Shown here: piece after piece, positions 25,110-33,404 of the stretch | Position numbering within the stretch: the first letter of the stretch is position 1 | How the letters are laid out: the number at the start of each line of letters is the position of its first letter | Notes under the pieces: generated by a model | What the model saw: only the letters and a program-made list of their open reading frames with translations | Databases searched by the model: none | Told to the model about the DNA's origin: nothing | Origin: G965220205 sp965220205 | GTDB lineage: Bacteria; Chloroflexota; Dehalococcoidia; Lucifugimonadales; Australimonadaceae | Assembly: GCA_965220205.1 (NCBI GenBank) | Contig: OZ244812.1 | Location: forward strand, 124,001 to 188,000 | Reading direction: 5' to 3' | Length of the DNA stretch: 64,000 bases | Translations under genes and position numbers: made by a program

Positions 25110-26360
25110 ATGCTTTCCCGCGAGGACAACGAGTTGCTCACCCAGGTGGGCCCCGGCACGCCGATGGGCGAGTTGGTCCGCCGCTTCTGGTTTCCTATCC
25201 TGATCGCCGACGAGTTGCCCGCGCCCGACTGTGAGCCGGTCCGCGTGCGCGTGCTCGGCGAGCACCTCGTGGCTTGGCGGGACACCAGCGGAGTCCTGGG
25301 GTTGCTGGACGCACGGTGTCCTCACCGCGGCGCGGACCTGTCGATGGGGTTAAGCGAGAACGGCGGGCTCCGTTGCCCCCGGTGCTATTGGAAGTTCGAC
25401 GTCGCGGGCAAGATCCTCGACCTCCCGATGGAGCCCGAGGACAGCCCGCTCTGGCATGAGGTCTCCGCCAAGGCGTACAAGGCGCGGGAGTACGGTGGGA
25501 TGATCTGGGCGTACATGGGCCCGGCCGACGACCTGCCCGACCTGCCCGAGTTCGAATGGACCCGCGTGCCCCCCTCCCACCGCTACGTCTCCCGCTTTCT
25601 CGTCGAGTGCAACTACATGCAGGGCGTCGAGGGTGGGCTCGACGCCGGCCGCGTGGAGGCGCTGGAGCAGGCGGGCGCGCTCGACGCGAGAGACCCGATG
25701 GCAGACGAGCCGGCGCACACGGTACAGGCCAAGTCGACGGACTACGGCCTGTTGATCGGCACGGCGTTGGACGCCGATGGGAAGGTCAACCCGAATCTCC
25801 AGGTGACGCATTGGCTGATGCCGTTCTACACGACCACTCCCGCCGCCGACGCGAACGTGCTCGAGGGCGTCGCGTGGGTCCCGATCGACGACGAGTCGAC
25901 GATGGCGTTCGCAGTGACGTACAACCCGAAGCGCCCTCTAAGCCAGAAGGTGCTCACGGAGATACGGCAGGGGAAACGCGTCCACCAGCTACTCTCGGAT
26001 GGGACCGTTCGCCGGAAGCGCAACAAGGAGAACGGCTATCAAGGCGACAAGCCCCGCAGGGGGTTCGTGCCGTTCACCGACCTCTTCGCCACGCCTATCG
26101 AGATGGCGATGGCGTGCCAGGAAAGCATGGGAACGATCGTGGACCGCTCCCAAGAGACGCTGGGGCCGAACGACGCCGCTGTGGAGTCGGCCCGCAAGCA
26201 GCTCATGACGGCGGCGGTCGATCTCCTCGAGGGCACAGTGCCGGTCATCGTGCATAGGGGCGAGGCCTACCGCGTGCGCTCCTATACCGGCGAGCTCAAT
26301 CGCGATGTGCCGTTCGATCAGGACGATGCGGTCATCGAGGGCGTAGCAGCCAAGGTCTGA
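25110..26360 (+). CDS. Rieske non-heme oxygenase alpha-subunit homologue lacking canonical metal ligands
   Basis: 416 residues from ATG at 25110; the frame is open to 25008 but the extension contains repeat sequence. The fold matches phthalate-dioxygenase-type proteins: LLTQVGPGTPMGELVRRFWF, then the Rieske region. The first ligand pair is normal (Cys70-Pro-His72). The second reads Cys89-Pro-Arg-Cys92-Tyr-Trp-Lys-Phe where CxYHGWKF is expected, so His is replaced by Cys. In the catalytic domain EGGLDAGRVEALE has Arg181 and Glu186 where both iron-binding His are expected. It therefore probably lacks mononuclear iron and normal oxygenase activity. Confidence 0.8.
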   Translation: MLSREDNELLTQVGPGTPMGELVRRFWFPILIADELPAPDCEPVRVRVLGEHLVAWRDTSGVLGLLDARCPHRGADLSMGLSENGGLRCPRCYWKFDVAGKILDLPMEPEDSPLWHEVSAKAYKAREYGGMIWAYMGPADDLPDLPEFEWTRVPPSHRYVSRFLVECNYMQGVEGGLDAGRVEALEQAGALDARDPMADEPAHTVQAKSTDYGLLIGTALDADGKVNPNLQVTHWLMPFYTTTPAADANVLEGVAWVPIDDESTMAFAVTYNPKRPLSQKVLTEIRQGKRVHQLLSDGTVRRKRNKENGYQGDKPRRGFVPFTDLFATPIEMAMACQESMGTIVDRSQETLGPNDAAVESARKQLMTAAVDLLEGTVPVIVHRGEAYRVRSYTGELNRDVPFDQDDAVIEGVAAKV

Positions 26361-26368
26361 CCGTACTC

Positions 26369-26798
26369 GTGGCTACGGCAGGCTATTCCGGGACGCCGCT
26401 CCCCGCCAAGCTGGGCATCAGGGCTGGAACGCGCCTGTTGGTGCTGGACGCCCCCGCCGAGTTCGACGCAACGCTCGGCGAACTGCCCCCCCGGCGTCGA
26501 GCGCCTCGACCCGGAGGCCGATCCTGTCGAGATACTCATCGCGTTCTACGCCGGCCGGGCCGAGTTGAGCGCGACGTTTCCGGTCCGCGCCCGGCGCCTC
26601 GTCCCCGCCGGGGCATTCTGGATCGCCTGGCCCAAGCGGTCGTCGGGCGTCCCGACGGACCTCACGGAGGATGTGCTGCGGGAGGTATGCCTGCCGACCG
26701 GCATGGTCGACAACAAGGTCTGCGCAATCGACGGGACCTGGTCGGGGCTCCGTTTCGTCGTGCGCAAGGAGCATCGCTCCGTCTGGCCCGATCTATGA
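26369..26798 (+). pseudogene. DUF3052 family protein, frame broken in a C run
   Basis: N-terminal part MATAGYSGTPLPAKLGIRAG and LLVLDAPAEFDATLGELPP is in one frame; GVERLDPEADPVEILIAFYA, RAELSATFPVRARRL, GAFWIAWPKRSSG and TEDVLREVCLPTGMVDNKVC in the next. The break is the seven-C run 26486-26492; six C would restore a normal protein of about 142 residues ending EHRSVWPDL. DUF3052 proteins are small and of unknown function. The stop overlaps the next ATG. One extra base in a homopolymer suggests sequence error; slippage-based phase variation is the alternative. Confidence 0.75.
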
Positions 26799-27424
26799 TT
26801 GGCGCCTCACGGACCCCGGACCAGTCGATGGGCGGAGCAACTACGGTCTATCTCTTGCGGCATGCCGAGAGCCAGCCGAGTCCTGAGATGGACGAGCCTG
26901 ACTGGCCGCTCACCGAGCGGGGGCGTCAGCAAGCGCTGGAGATCGTGCCCCAACTCGCCAAGCTCGGCATCGACGCAATCTATTCGAGTCCGTTTCCGCG
27001 AGCCATCGACACCGTGCGCCCCTTTGCAGATCAGCAGGGCTTGCCCATTCGGGTCCGCCATGACCTGCGGGAGCGCAAGTTGGCGAACCGTTGGTTGCCG
27101 GACTTTCGGAGCGCCATCGAGAAAACTTGGGAAGATTTTCAGTTCGCCTTCCCGGACGGGGAATCGAGCGCGGCGTGCCAACTGAGGGTCGTTGCCGCAG
27201 TGACGGACATCGTGGGAAAGCACCCCGGGGAGACCTTGCTCGTCTCCTCCCATGGCAGTGCGCTCTCCCTGCTGCTGAACTGGATTGACCAGTCCTATGG
27301 GTTCAATGAGTCCTTCTACACAATGAAGAACCCGGACCTGTTTCGAATCGAGGCAAGAGACGCATCGTTCTCGTGGGACAGGTCCTGGCAGGTCCCGCTC
27401 CCAAGAGCAGGACCTCAGTCCTGA
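26795..27424 (+). CDS. Histidine phosphatase (phosphoglycerate mutase-like) family protein
   Basis: 209 residues from ATG at 26795; ATG 26828 (MGGATTVYLLRHAES) is also possible. RHG-type motif LLRHAES near the start, then LTERGRQQALEIVPQL, DAIYSSPFPRAIDTVRPFA and the second catalytic His in LLVSSHGSALSLLLNWI. The nucleophile is the first His. Broad phosphatase family; substrate unknown. The start overlaps the DUF3052 stop (ATGA); a continuous open frame joins both because of the break in DUF3052. Confidence 0.82.
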   Translation: MIGASRTPDQSMGGATTVYLLRHAESQPSPEMDEPDWPLTERGRQQALEIVPQLAKLGIDAIYSSPFPRAIDTVRPFADQQGLPIRVRHDLRERKLANRWLPDFRSAIEKTWEDFQFAFPDGESSAACQLRVVAAVTDIVGKHPGETLLVSSHGSALSLLLNWIDQSYGFNESFYTMKNPDLFRIEARDASFSWDRSWQVPLPRAGPQS

Positions 27425-27456
27425 GCACGCCGCCCGCCGCCCGCGCTGAGCGGCAG

Positions 27457-27840
27457 TCACTGGGCCTGTGGCGCCCTTGACCGCGCGCTCGTCCCGACTG
27501 GCAAGGCGATGGCGCCCTGCACGGCTGCCAGAGGCCCGAACACGGCCCACAGTAAGGGCAGCCGCAGCTCGGCGATGTCCGGAGCGGCCGTGACTGCGTA
27601 CCCGATGCTTGGGGCGAGGACGACCGCCGCCCCGATCACCGCGCCGATTGCGCGCCCGCGCCGGCCAACTCCGGCTCGCCCCAACGCCAGCCCGGCAACG
27701 AACGGGAAGAAGAAGGCCCCGCAAATCCACAACAGCGCTCCCCAGTCGCCGACCCAGTTGTTCATGATGTCCAGCGACACGACTCCGGCGCCGGCCATCG
27801 CCAGCACCAGCAACGAGCCCCAGATTATGTTCGTCGTCAT
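27457..27840 (-). CDS. Four-helix integral membrane protein, unknown
   Basis: 127 residues from ATG at 27840 (MTTNIIWGSLLVLAMAGAGV). Four hydrophobic segments: about 4-24, 33-52, 62-80 and 93-115. Polar loops are short, and the C-terminus is basic (SARSRAPQAQ). Not recognised. Convergent with the phosphatase gene, 32 bp between stops. RBS is weak, so the start is uncertain. Confidence 0.55.
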   Translation of the reverse strand: MTTNIIWGSLLVLAMAGAGVVSLDIMNNWVGDWGALLWICGAFFFPFVAGLALGRAGVGRRGRAIGAVIGAAVVLAPSIGYAVTAAPDIAELRLPLLWAVFGPLAAVQGAIALPVGTSARSRAPQAQ

Positions 27841-27910
27841 GCCGCCTATCTCACACGCCAACTGGCTCGCGCGTCAACCGTCTCATCGCGATTCGTCCGC
27901 AGAGGAGCAT

Positions 27911-27940
27911 GGATTCCCGTGTCTCCGCACGAGAATGACG
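27911..27940 (+). repeat. Dispersed repeat R1, copy 3
   Basis: GGATTCCCGTGTC, spacer, GCACGAGAATGACG. Located in the gap between the membrane protein start and the F420 operon. Confidence 0.75.
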
Positions 27941-28121
27941 GCGGGGGGCCAACGCGTCTTTGTGTCCTGAGCCGGAATCCACGGACGGGATCGACAGGTA
28001 CGACCCGGCCCGGTTGACGGCGCGGGCGCGTATGCTACCATCCGTTTGCTCTGAGCGGAGGCCCATCGCGCCTCGTGGTCTGCGGACGCGGACCTATCCC
28101 ATCTGGCGAGGCTTCACGCTC

Positions 28122-29333
28122 TTGACTCAGGCTACGTCCACCCCACTTGCGCCTTCCGTCCCTGCGACCGTCGAGCGCGCGCTCGGCGGCGCGCCGCTGT
28201 CCGCCGCTGACGGCTATGCGTTGATCAACGCTGACGGCGCCCATCTCGCGGCGGTCATGGCTGCTGCGTGCGCTCTTAACGACGCGGCCCGGCCCGGCCG
28301 CTGCGTCACCTACTCGCGCAAGGTGTTCCTGCCGCTGACGAACCTCTGCCGCGACCGGTGCGGCTACTGTACGTTCGTCCGCGGACCCCGCCAAAAGGGC
28401 GCGAAGACGATGACGCCGGACGACGTTCTCGCCGTCGCGCGGGCGGGCGCTGCGCTCGGGTGCAAGGAGGCGCTGATCAGCCTGGGCGATCATCCCGAGT
28501 GGCGGCACCCCGAGATGCGCGCCACGCTGCGCGCTCTGGGCTTCGCGTCGACGCCCGATTACGTCGCCGCCATGTCGAGGCTCGTGCTCGAGGAGACGGG
28601 CCTGCTGCCGCACACGAACTGCGGAGTGCTCTCCTCGGAGGAGATGGCCTCAATCGCCCCGTGGAACGCGAGCATGGGGATCATGCTCGAATCGACCAGT
28701 CTGAGGCTCCACGAGCCGGGCGGTCCCCATTACGCCACCGTGTCGAAGCACCCGTCCCAGCGGACCGCGACGCTCGAGACGGCCGGCGAGCTCGGCATGG
28801 CGATGACGACCGGGATACTCATCGGCATCGGTGAAACGCGCGAGGAGCGCATCGATGCGCTCCTCGCTATCCGGGACGTACACGAGCGGTACGGCAACGT
28901 GCAAGAGGTGATCGTGCAGAACTTCCGGGCCAAGAACGCCACGCGGATGCGGGGAGCGCCGGAGCCGTCCACAGTGGAGATGCTCAGAACCCTGGCGGCG
29001 GCGCGGCTGCTGCTCGGGCCGGACATGGGCATCCAAGCGCCGCCGAACCTGAACGCCGACGGGTGCGGCGCCTACCTCCTGGCGGGCATCAACGATTGGG
29101 GCGGCGTGTCGCCGCTGACGAAAGACTTCATCAACCCAGAAGCCGCGTGGCCGGAGCTCGGACGCCTGCGTCTCCTGACCGCCGAGGCCGGCTACGAACT
29201 GCGCGAGCGCACCGCGCTCTACCCCGCGTACGTGACGGACTCGCGCTGGAGCGTGTCGGCGCCGGTGCGCCGGAGACTCGACGCAATCACGGGAGACGAC
29301 GGCCTGGTGCGACAGGAGCTCGAACGATGGTAG
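28122..29333 (+). CDS. cofG: FO synthase subunit CofG (7,8-didemethyl-8-hydroxy-5-deazariboflavin synthase)
   Basis: 403 residues from a TTG at 28122; the frame is open back to 27960 and ATG 28032 is possible, but those residues are not conserved-looking. Radical SAM motif CRDRCGYC (Cys76, 80, 83) after KVFLPLTNL. Family stretches: EALISLGDHPEWRHPEM, LPHTNCGVLSSEEM, GMAMTTGILIGIGETREERI and QNFRAKNATRM. With CofH it builds the deazaflavin core of F420 from tyrosine and a pyrimidine intermediate. The cofH ATG overlaps its stop region by 7 nt. Confidence 0.93.
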   Translation: MTQATSTPLAPSVPATVERALGGAPLSAADGYALINADGAHLAAVMAAACALNDAARPGRCVTYSRKVFLPLTNLCRDRCGYCTFVRGPRQKGAKTMTPDDVLAVARAGAALGCKEALISLGDHPEWRHPEMRATLRALGFASTPDYVAAMSRLVLEETGLLPHTNCGVLSSEEMASIAPWNASMGIMLESTSLRLHEPGGPHYATVSKHPSQRTATLETAGELGMAMTTGILIGIGETREERIDALLAIRDVHERYGNVQEVIVQNFRAKNATRMRGAPEPSTVEMLRTLAAARLLLGPDMGIQAPPNLNADGCGAYLLAGINDWGGVSPLTKDFINPEAAWPELGRLRLLTAEAGYELRERTALYPAYVTDSRWSVSAPVRRRLDAITGDDGLVRQELERW

Positions 29334-30664
29334 AGCAGCGATTCCCCCGCCTGCACGAGACCCTGGCCGCGATGCTGGATCGCGTCGAGCCGGACATCGG
29401 TCACATCCTCGACGGCGTCCTCAGTGGACGCGAAGTGACCGTCCCCGAGGGAGCGCGGCTGTTCGAGGCGGAGGGCGCTTCGCTCCAGGCGCTCATGGCC
29501 ACGGCGGACGAATTGCGCCGGCAGGTGAACGGCGACGCGGTCTCGTATGTGGTCAACCGCAATATCAACTTCACGAACGTATGCATCAAGCGTTGCGGGT
29601 TCTGCGCCTTCAGCCGGGACTTCCGAGAGGAGGAGGGCTACTTCCTGCCGCTCACCGAGATCATGCGGCGCGGCCGCGAGGCGGCTGAGCTCGGCGCGAC
29701 CGAGCTGTGCATCCAAGCCGGGCTCCCGCCCAAGATGAACGGCTCGCTCTACATCGACCTCACCCGGGAGATCAAGGCGGAGCTCCCCGATATGCATGTC
29801 CACGGCTTCTCTCCGGAGGAGGTGCTGTACGGAGCGGTGCGCTCGCGCTGCACGATCGAGGAGTATCTCCGCGCCCTCCTGGATGCGGGCGTCGGGTCGC
29901 TCCCGGGCACGTCGGCGGAGATTCTCGACCAGCCGCTGCGGGACCGGATCGCGCCCGGCCGCATCACCGTCGACCAGTGGACGGAGGTGATCACCACCGC
30001 GCACCGCGTGGGCATTCCGACGACGTCGACCATCATGTTCGGGCACGTTGAGACGAACGCCCACCGCGCCGCCCACCTTGGCACGATACGCGACATCCAG
30101 AAGGAGACAGGCGGCATCACCGAGTTCGTCCCGCTGAGCTTCGTGCATGAGGAGGCCCCGATGTTTGCTCGGGGGACCGTCGACGGCGTTCGCCCCGGCG
30201 CCACGGGGGCCGAGGTCGTGCGCATGCACGCGATCGCCCGGATCATGCTGCACGGGTGGATCGACAACATCCAGTGTTCGTGGGTCAAGGAGGGTCCGAA
30301 GCTGGCGCAGGTGCTGCTCAGCGCCGGGTGCAACGACATCGGCGGCACCCTCATCAACGAGAGCATATCGACGTCGGCGGGCGCGTCGTACGGCCAGCTG
30401 GTCCCGCCGTCGGAGCTGCGGCGGTGGGTCCGCGACCTTGGCCGCGTGCCGGTCGAGCGCGACACGCTCTATCGCGTGCGCCGCAGCTTTGAGCAGGAGC
30501 CGGAGGAGCCCGAGCCGCTGGACCTAGCCAAGGAGCAGGCCGCCGAGCTGTTCGGCTCCTACCACGAGCTCGTCAAGCTCGACGAGTTCCGCTACTCGGG
30601 CCAGCGCGCCCCCTCGCTGGACGGCCCAACGCTCCTCGAAGTCCGCCGGCGGCGGGACGGCTAG
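29327..30664 (+). CDS. cofH: FO synthase subunit CofH (aminofutalosine-synthase-like radical SAM)
   Basis: 445 residues from ATG at 29327 (RBS AGGAG), inside the end of cofG. Radical SAM cluster CIKRCGFC (Cys86, 90, 93) after NINFTNV. The family block ELCIQAGLPPKMNGSLYIDL and MHVHGFSPEEVLYG is present, and the C-terminal half contains TSTIMFGHVETNAHRAAHL and FVPLSFVHEEAPMFARG. It adds the tyrosine-derived radical to the pyrimidine partner. The C-terminus extends about 60 residues past the usual end, acidic then ending LLEVRRRRDG. Confidence 0.93.
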   Translation: MVEQRFPRLHETLAAMLDRVEPDIGHILDGVLSGREVTVPEGARLFEAEGASLQALMATADELRRQVNGDAVSYVVNRNINFTNVCIKRCGFCAFSRDFREEEGYFLPLTEIMRRGREAAELGATELCIQAGLPPKMNGSLYIDLTREIKAELPDMHVHGFSPEEVLYGAVRSRCTIEEYLRALLDAGVGSLPGTSAEILDQPLRDRIAPGRITVDQWTEVITTAHRVGIPTTSTIMFGHVETNAHRAAHLGTIRDIQKETGGITEFVPLSFVHEEAPMFARGTVDGVRPGATGAEVVRMHAIARIMLHGWIDNIQCSWVKEGPKLAQVLLSAGCNDIGGTLINESISTSAGASYGQLVPPSELRRWVRDLGRVPVERDTLYRVRRSFEQEPEEPEPLDLAKEQAAELFGSYHELVKLDEFRYSGQRAPSLDGPTLLEVRRRRDG

Positions 30665-30676
30665 ACTAGGCGCGCA

Positions 30677-31633
30677 ATGCCTGGGCCACACGTCCTCGCC
30701 ATCGCCGGAGGTGTCGGCGGCGCCAAGCTGGCGCTCGGCTTGGCGCGCGCGCTGGCCCCTGAGCAACTCACGGTCGTGGTCAATACGGGCGACGACGAGA
30801 CTTTCCACGGTCTCCACGTCTCGCCGGACGTGGACTCGGTGACCTACGCGCTCGCCGGTCTTACGAACCCGGAGACAGGTTGGGGCGTCGCGGACGATAG
30901 CTTTCGCGCGCTCGCGGCGCTCGGGCGGCTGGGGGCGGAGACCTGGTTCGGCCTGGGCGACGTCGACCTCGCGACCCACATCCGACGCACCGACCTCCTC
31001 CGTCGAGGCTGGACGCTGTCGGCGGTCACGAGCGAACTCGCGGCGCGGCTGGGCGTCGCGCACGCCGTCGTGCCGATGAGCGACGACCCGGTGCGAACCG
31101 TCGCGGTGACCGCGGACGGCGAGCTGGGCTTCCAGGACTACTTCGTGCGGAGGGCGTGTGAGCCGCCGATCACTGGCGTGCGGTTCGACGGCGCCGAGAC
31201 GGCGCAACCGTCGCCCGGGTTCAGGGCGTCCCTGGCGTCAGCCGACGCCATTGTGTTCTGTCCCTCGAACCCCATCGTGAGCGTCGGGCCGGTGCTGTCG
31301 CTGCCGGGAGTTGCCGCGGCAATCCGCAACTTTCGGGGCCCGCGCATCGCGGTGAGCCCGCTCGTTGGCGGCCGGGCGCTCAGGGGACCGGCGGCGAAGA
31401 TGATGGCGGAGCTGGGCGAACCCGTAAGCTCGGCTGGCATCGCGGCTCGCTACGCAGGCCTCTGCGATGCGTTGGTCATCGACACTGTCGACGCAGGCGA
31501 GGCCGGCGCGGTCGAAGGGCATGGAATGCGCGCGGTCGTGACTTCGACGGTTATGCAGGACGACGAGAACAAGGAGCGCCTCGCGCGCGAGCTGCTGCGC
31601 CTGATGGGCAGCCTGATCGACGGCGCGGCGTGA
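30677..31633 (+). CDS. cofD: 2-phospho-L-lactate transferase (F420 biosynthesis)
   Basis: 318 residues. N-terminal nucleotide-binding motif VLAIAGGVGGAKLALGLARA, then NTGDDETFHGLHVSPDVDSV, a strongly conserved CofD region. Later FCPSNPIVSVGPVLSLPG and AVSPLVGGRALRGPAAKMM. It transfers phospholactate (or phosphoenolpyruvate) from the guanylated donor onto FO. Twelve bases after cofH; the cofC GTG overlaps its stop (GTGA). Confidence 0.95.
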   Translation: MPGPHVLAIAGGVGGAKLALGLARALAPEQLTVVVNTGDDETFHGLHVSPDVDSVTYALAGLTNPETGWGVADDSFRALAALGRLGAETWFGLGDVDLATHIRRTDLLRRGWTLSAVTSELAARLGVAHAVVPMSDDPVRTVAVTADGELGFQDYFVRRACEPPITGVRFDGAETAQPSPGFRASLASADAIVFCPSNPIVSVGPVLSLPGVAAAIRNFRGPRIAVSPLVGGRALRGPAAKMMAELGEPVSSAGIAARYAGLCDALVIDTVDAGEAGAVEGHGMRAVVTSTVMQDDENKERLARELLRLMGSLIDGAA

Positions 31634-32298
31634 GTGGCCGCGTGCCGGACCCCGTTCGCGTGCTCGTGCCGATGAAACCGCTCGCGCAGGCGAAGAGCAG
31701 ACTGTGGAGCGGAGTGCCGGCAATCGAGCGGCAAGCAGTAGTCCTCCTCATGCTCGCCCGGGTGCTGCGCGCGAGCGCCGAGGCGCTCGGCCCGAGCGCG
31801 TGTCAGGTCGTTGGCGGCAGCGGTCCCGTACGCCGCGTGACCGAGTTGGTCGGCGCCGAGTGGCGCCCGGAGCGCGGCGCGGACCTCAACTCGACCCTAT
31901 GGCTGGCGATGCGGGAGGCATACGCCGACGGGTGCGCCGCGGCGCTCTTCCTGCCGGGCGACCTGCCGTGCGTGCGGCCCGCGGACGTGCGAGCGGTCGT
32001 TGCGGCCAGCGCCGGGCTTAGCCGTCCGGCGGGAGTGCGGGCCGAGCGCGACGGCGGGACGAACGCGCTGTTGGCGCCGTCGGCCTGCGCGTTCGAGCCG
32101 CTTCTGGGACAGGACAGCTTCGCCCGTCACCGGGAGGCGGCGGAGCGCCAGGGCACGCCTCTCGTCGAAGCCAGCGCGCCGGGCGTCGCGTTCGACATGG
32201 ACACCTACGAGGACTACGTTTGGACACGAGACAACGTGGTCGGGTTCGCTGCCCAGCTCGACGCGTGGCAGACCTGGCTGCGGGAGGAGAATTCTTGA
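31630..32298 (+). CDS. cofC: 2-phospho-L-lactate (or PEP) guanylyltransferase
   Basis: 222 residues from GTG at 31630. The nucleotidyltransferase start VRVLVPMKPLAQAKSRL includes the conserved K-P-x-x-x-A-K-x-R-L signature, and ALFLPGDLPCVRPADVRAVV carries the metal-binding Asp. RDGGTNALLAPS and FARHREAAERQGTPLVE are family-like. It activates phospholactate or PEP with GTP for CofD. Translationally coupled to cofD. CofE/FbiB is not in this window. Confidence 0.9.
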   Translation: MSGRVPDPVRVLVPMKPLAQAKSRLWSGVPAIERQAVVLLMLARVLRASAEALGPSACQVVGGSGPVRRVTELVGAEWRPERGADLNSTLWLAMREAYADGCAAALFLPGDLPCVRPADVRAVVAASAGLSRPAGVRAERDGGTNALLAPSACAFEPLLGQDSFARHREAAERQGTPLVEASAPGVAFDMDTYEDYVWTRDNVVGFAAQLDAWQTWLREENS

Positions 32299-32333
32299 CC
32301 AATAGAGAGACGGATAGAGTGACGGACGGCGCG

Positions 32334-33317
32334 ATGAAGATCGGTCTCTTGTTAGGGACGCGCGGTCTGGTGATGCGCGCGCGGCGCGAGGGGACGGCGG
32401 TCGACGCCGGGGTCATGCTCGACCTGGCCGAACGGGCGGAGGCGGCCGGGCTCCACTCCGTGTGGGTGGGCGACAGCCTACTGTCGAAGCCGAGGCTCGA
32501 GCCGGTGGCGGCGCTGGCGGCGATCGCCGTACGGACGAGCCGCGTGCGCATCGGGACGGCGGTCATGCTGCCCGCGATCCGTCATCCCGTCCCGCTCGCG
32601 CACAGCCTTGCGACGGTGGACGTGCTGTCGCATGGCCGCTTGGTGGTCGGGGCCGGCGTCGGCGGAGCGTTCACGCCGGAGCAGGCCCAGGACTTCTCGG
32701 CGGCGGGGGTTGACCCGGCGACCCGGGCCGGGCGCTTCACGGAGATGGTGCGCGTGATGAAGCGGCTGTGGACCGAAGAGCACGTGAACTGGGACGGCGA
32801 GCGGTTCCAGCTGGCGGACGTGACGCTGTTGCCGAGGCCGGTCCAGCCCGGAGGAGTGCCCCTGCTGCTCGCAACCCACTACCGCACGGGGTCCGAGCGC
32901 CAGGCCCGGCGCGCCGCCCGCTACGGCGACGGCATCATCGGCATCAGCGATTCGCCCGACGAGTTCGCTCGTACGATTGCGAGAGTCGACGAGCTCGCGT
33001 CGGCGGAGGGGCGCGACCTCTCGGGCTTCCAGCGCGTCTTCTATCTGACCGTGAACATCGGGCCAGACGCGGACAGGGCCCGCGCGGAGGCCGAGGACTT
33101 CCTCATGGCCTACTACGGCGTGAACCATTGGGGAGACCGGTGGGGCCCGTGGGGGCCGCCGGAAACGATCGTCGAGCGGCTGCGGGCCTACGGGGCGGCC
33201 GGCGCCGGCGAACTGATCGTGCGCTTCGCCTCATGGGACCAGCGCGAGCAGTGGGAGCGCTTCGAGCGCGGCGTGCTCCCCGCGCTGCTAGCCTCCTCCC
33301 CCTCGGGGAAGGATTGA
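32334..33317 (+). CDS. Luciferase-like monooxygenase family, probably F420-dependent
   Basis: 327 residues from ATG at 32334 (MKIGLLLGTRGLVMRARREG); GTG 32319 is an alternative. Family features: LDLAERAEAAGLHSVWVGDS, VRIGTAVMLPAIRHPVPLAH, VDVLSHGRLVVGAGVGG, RFTEMVRVMKRLWTEEHVNW and YGDGIIGISDSPDEF. The gene follows cofC directly, which supports F420 rather than FMN as cofactor (inference). The last residues (SSPSGKD) and the stop come from an R2 repeat, so the native C-terminus may have been replaced or trimmed. Confidence 0.85.
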   Translation: MKIGLLLGTRGLVMRARREGTAVDAGVMLDLAERAEAAGLHSVWVGDSLLSKPRLEPVAALAAIAVRTSRVRIGTAVMLPAIRHPVPLAHSLATVDVLSHGRLVVGAGVGGAFTPEQAQDFSAAGVDPATRAGRFTEMVRVMKRLWTEEHVNWDGERFQLADVTLLPRPVQPGGVPLLLATHYRTGSERQARRAARYGDGIIGISDSPDEFARTIARVDELASAEGRDLSGFQRVFYLTVNIGPDADRARAEAEDFLMAYYGVNHWGDRWGPWGPPETIVERLRAYGAAGAGELIVRFASWDQREQWERFERGVLPALLASSPSGKD

Positions 33318-33378
33318 GGTGGGGAAGCGCCGTTCCAATCTGGCCTCCTCCCCCTTGGGGGAGGATTGAGGTGGGGGG
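33291..33378 (+). repeat. Dispersed repeat R2, copies 3 and 4 in tandem
   Basis: Two direct copies, 33291-33326 and 33342-33378, each CCTCCTCCCCC, short loop, GGGGAGGATTGAGGTGGGG (first copy with one variation), separated by about 15 bp. The first copy supplies the stop of the luciferase-like gene. The pair lies between convergent genes and could serve as a two-way terminator. Confidence 0.78.
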
Positions 33379-33404
33379 ACGTCGCTTGCAGGCCCGCCGC
33401 GGCG

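Noticed and set aside
26486..26492. Phase-variable C tract in the DUF3052 gene
   Set aside because: A seven-base run is short for contingency switching, and similar homopolymer breaks recur in unrelated genes; kept only as an alternative.
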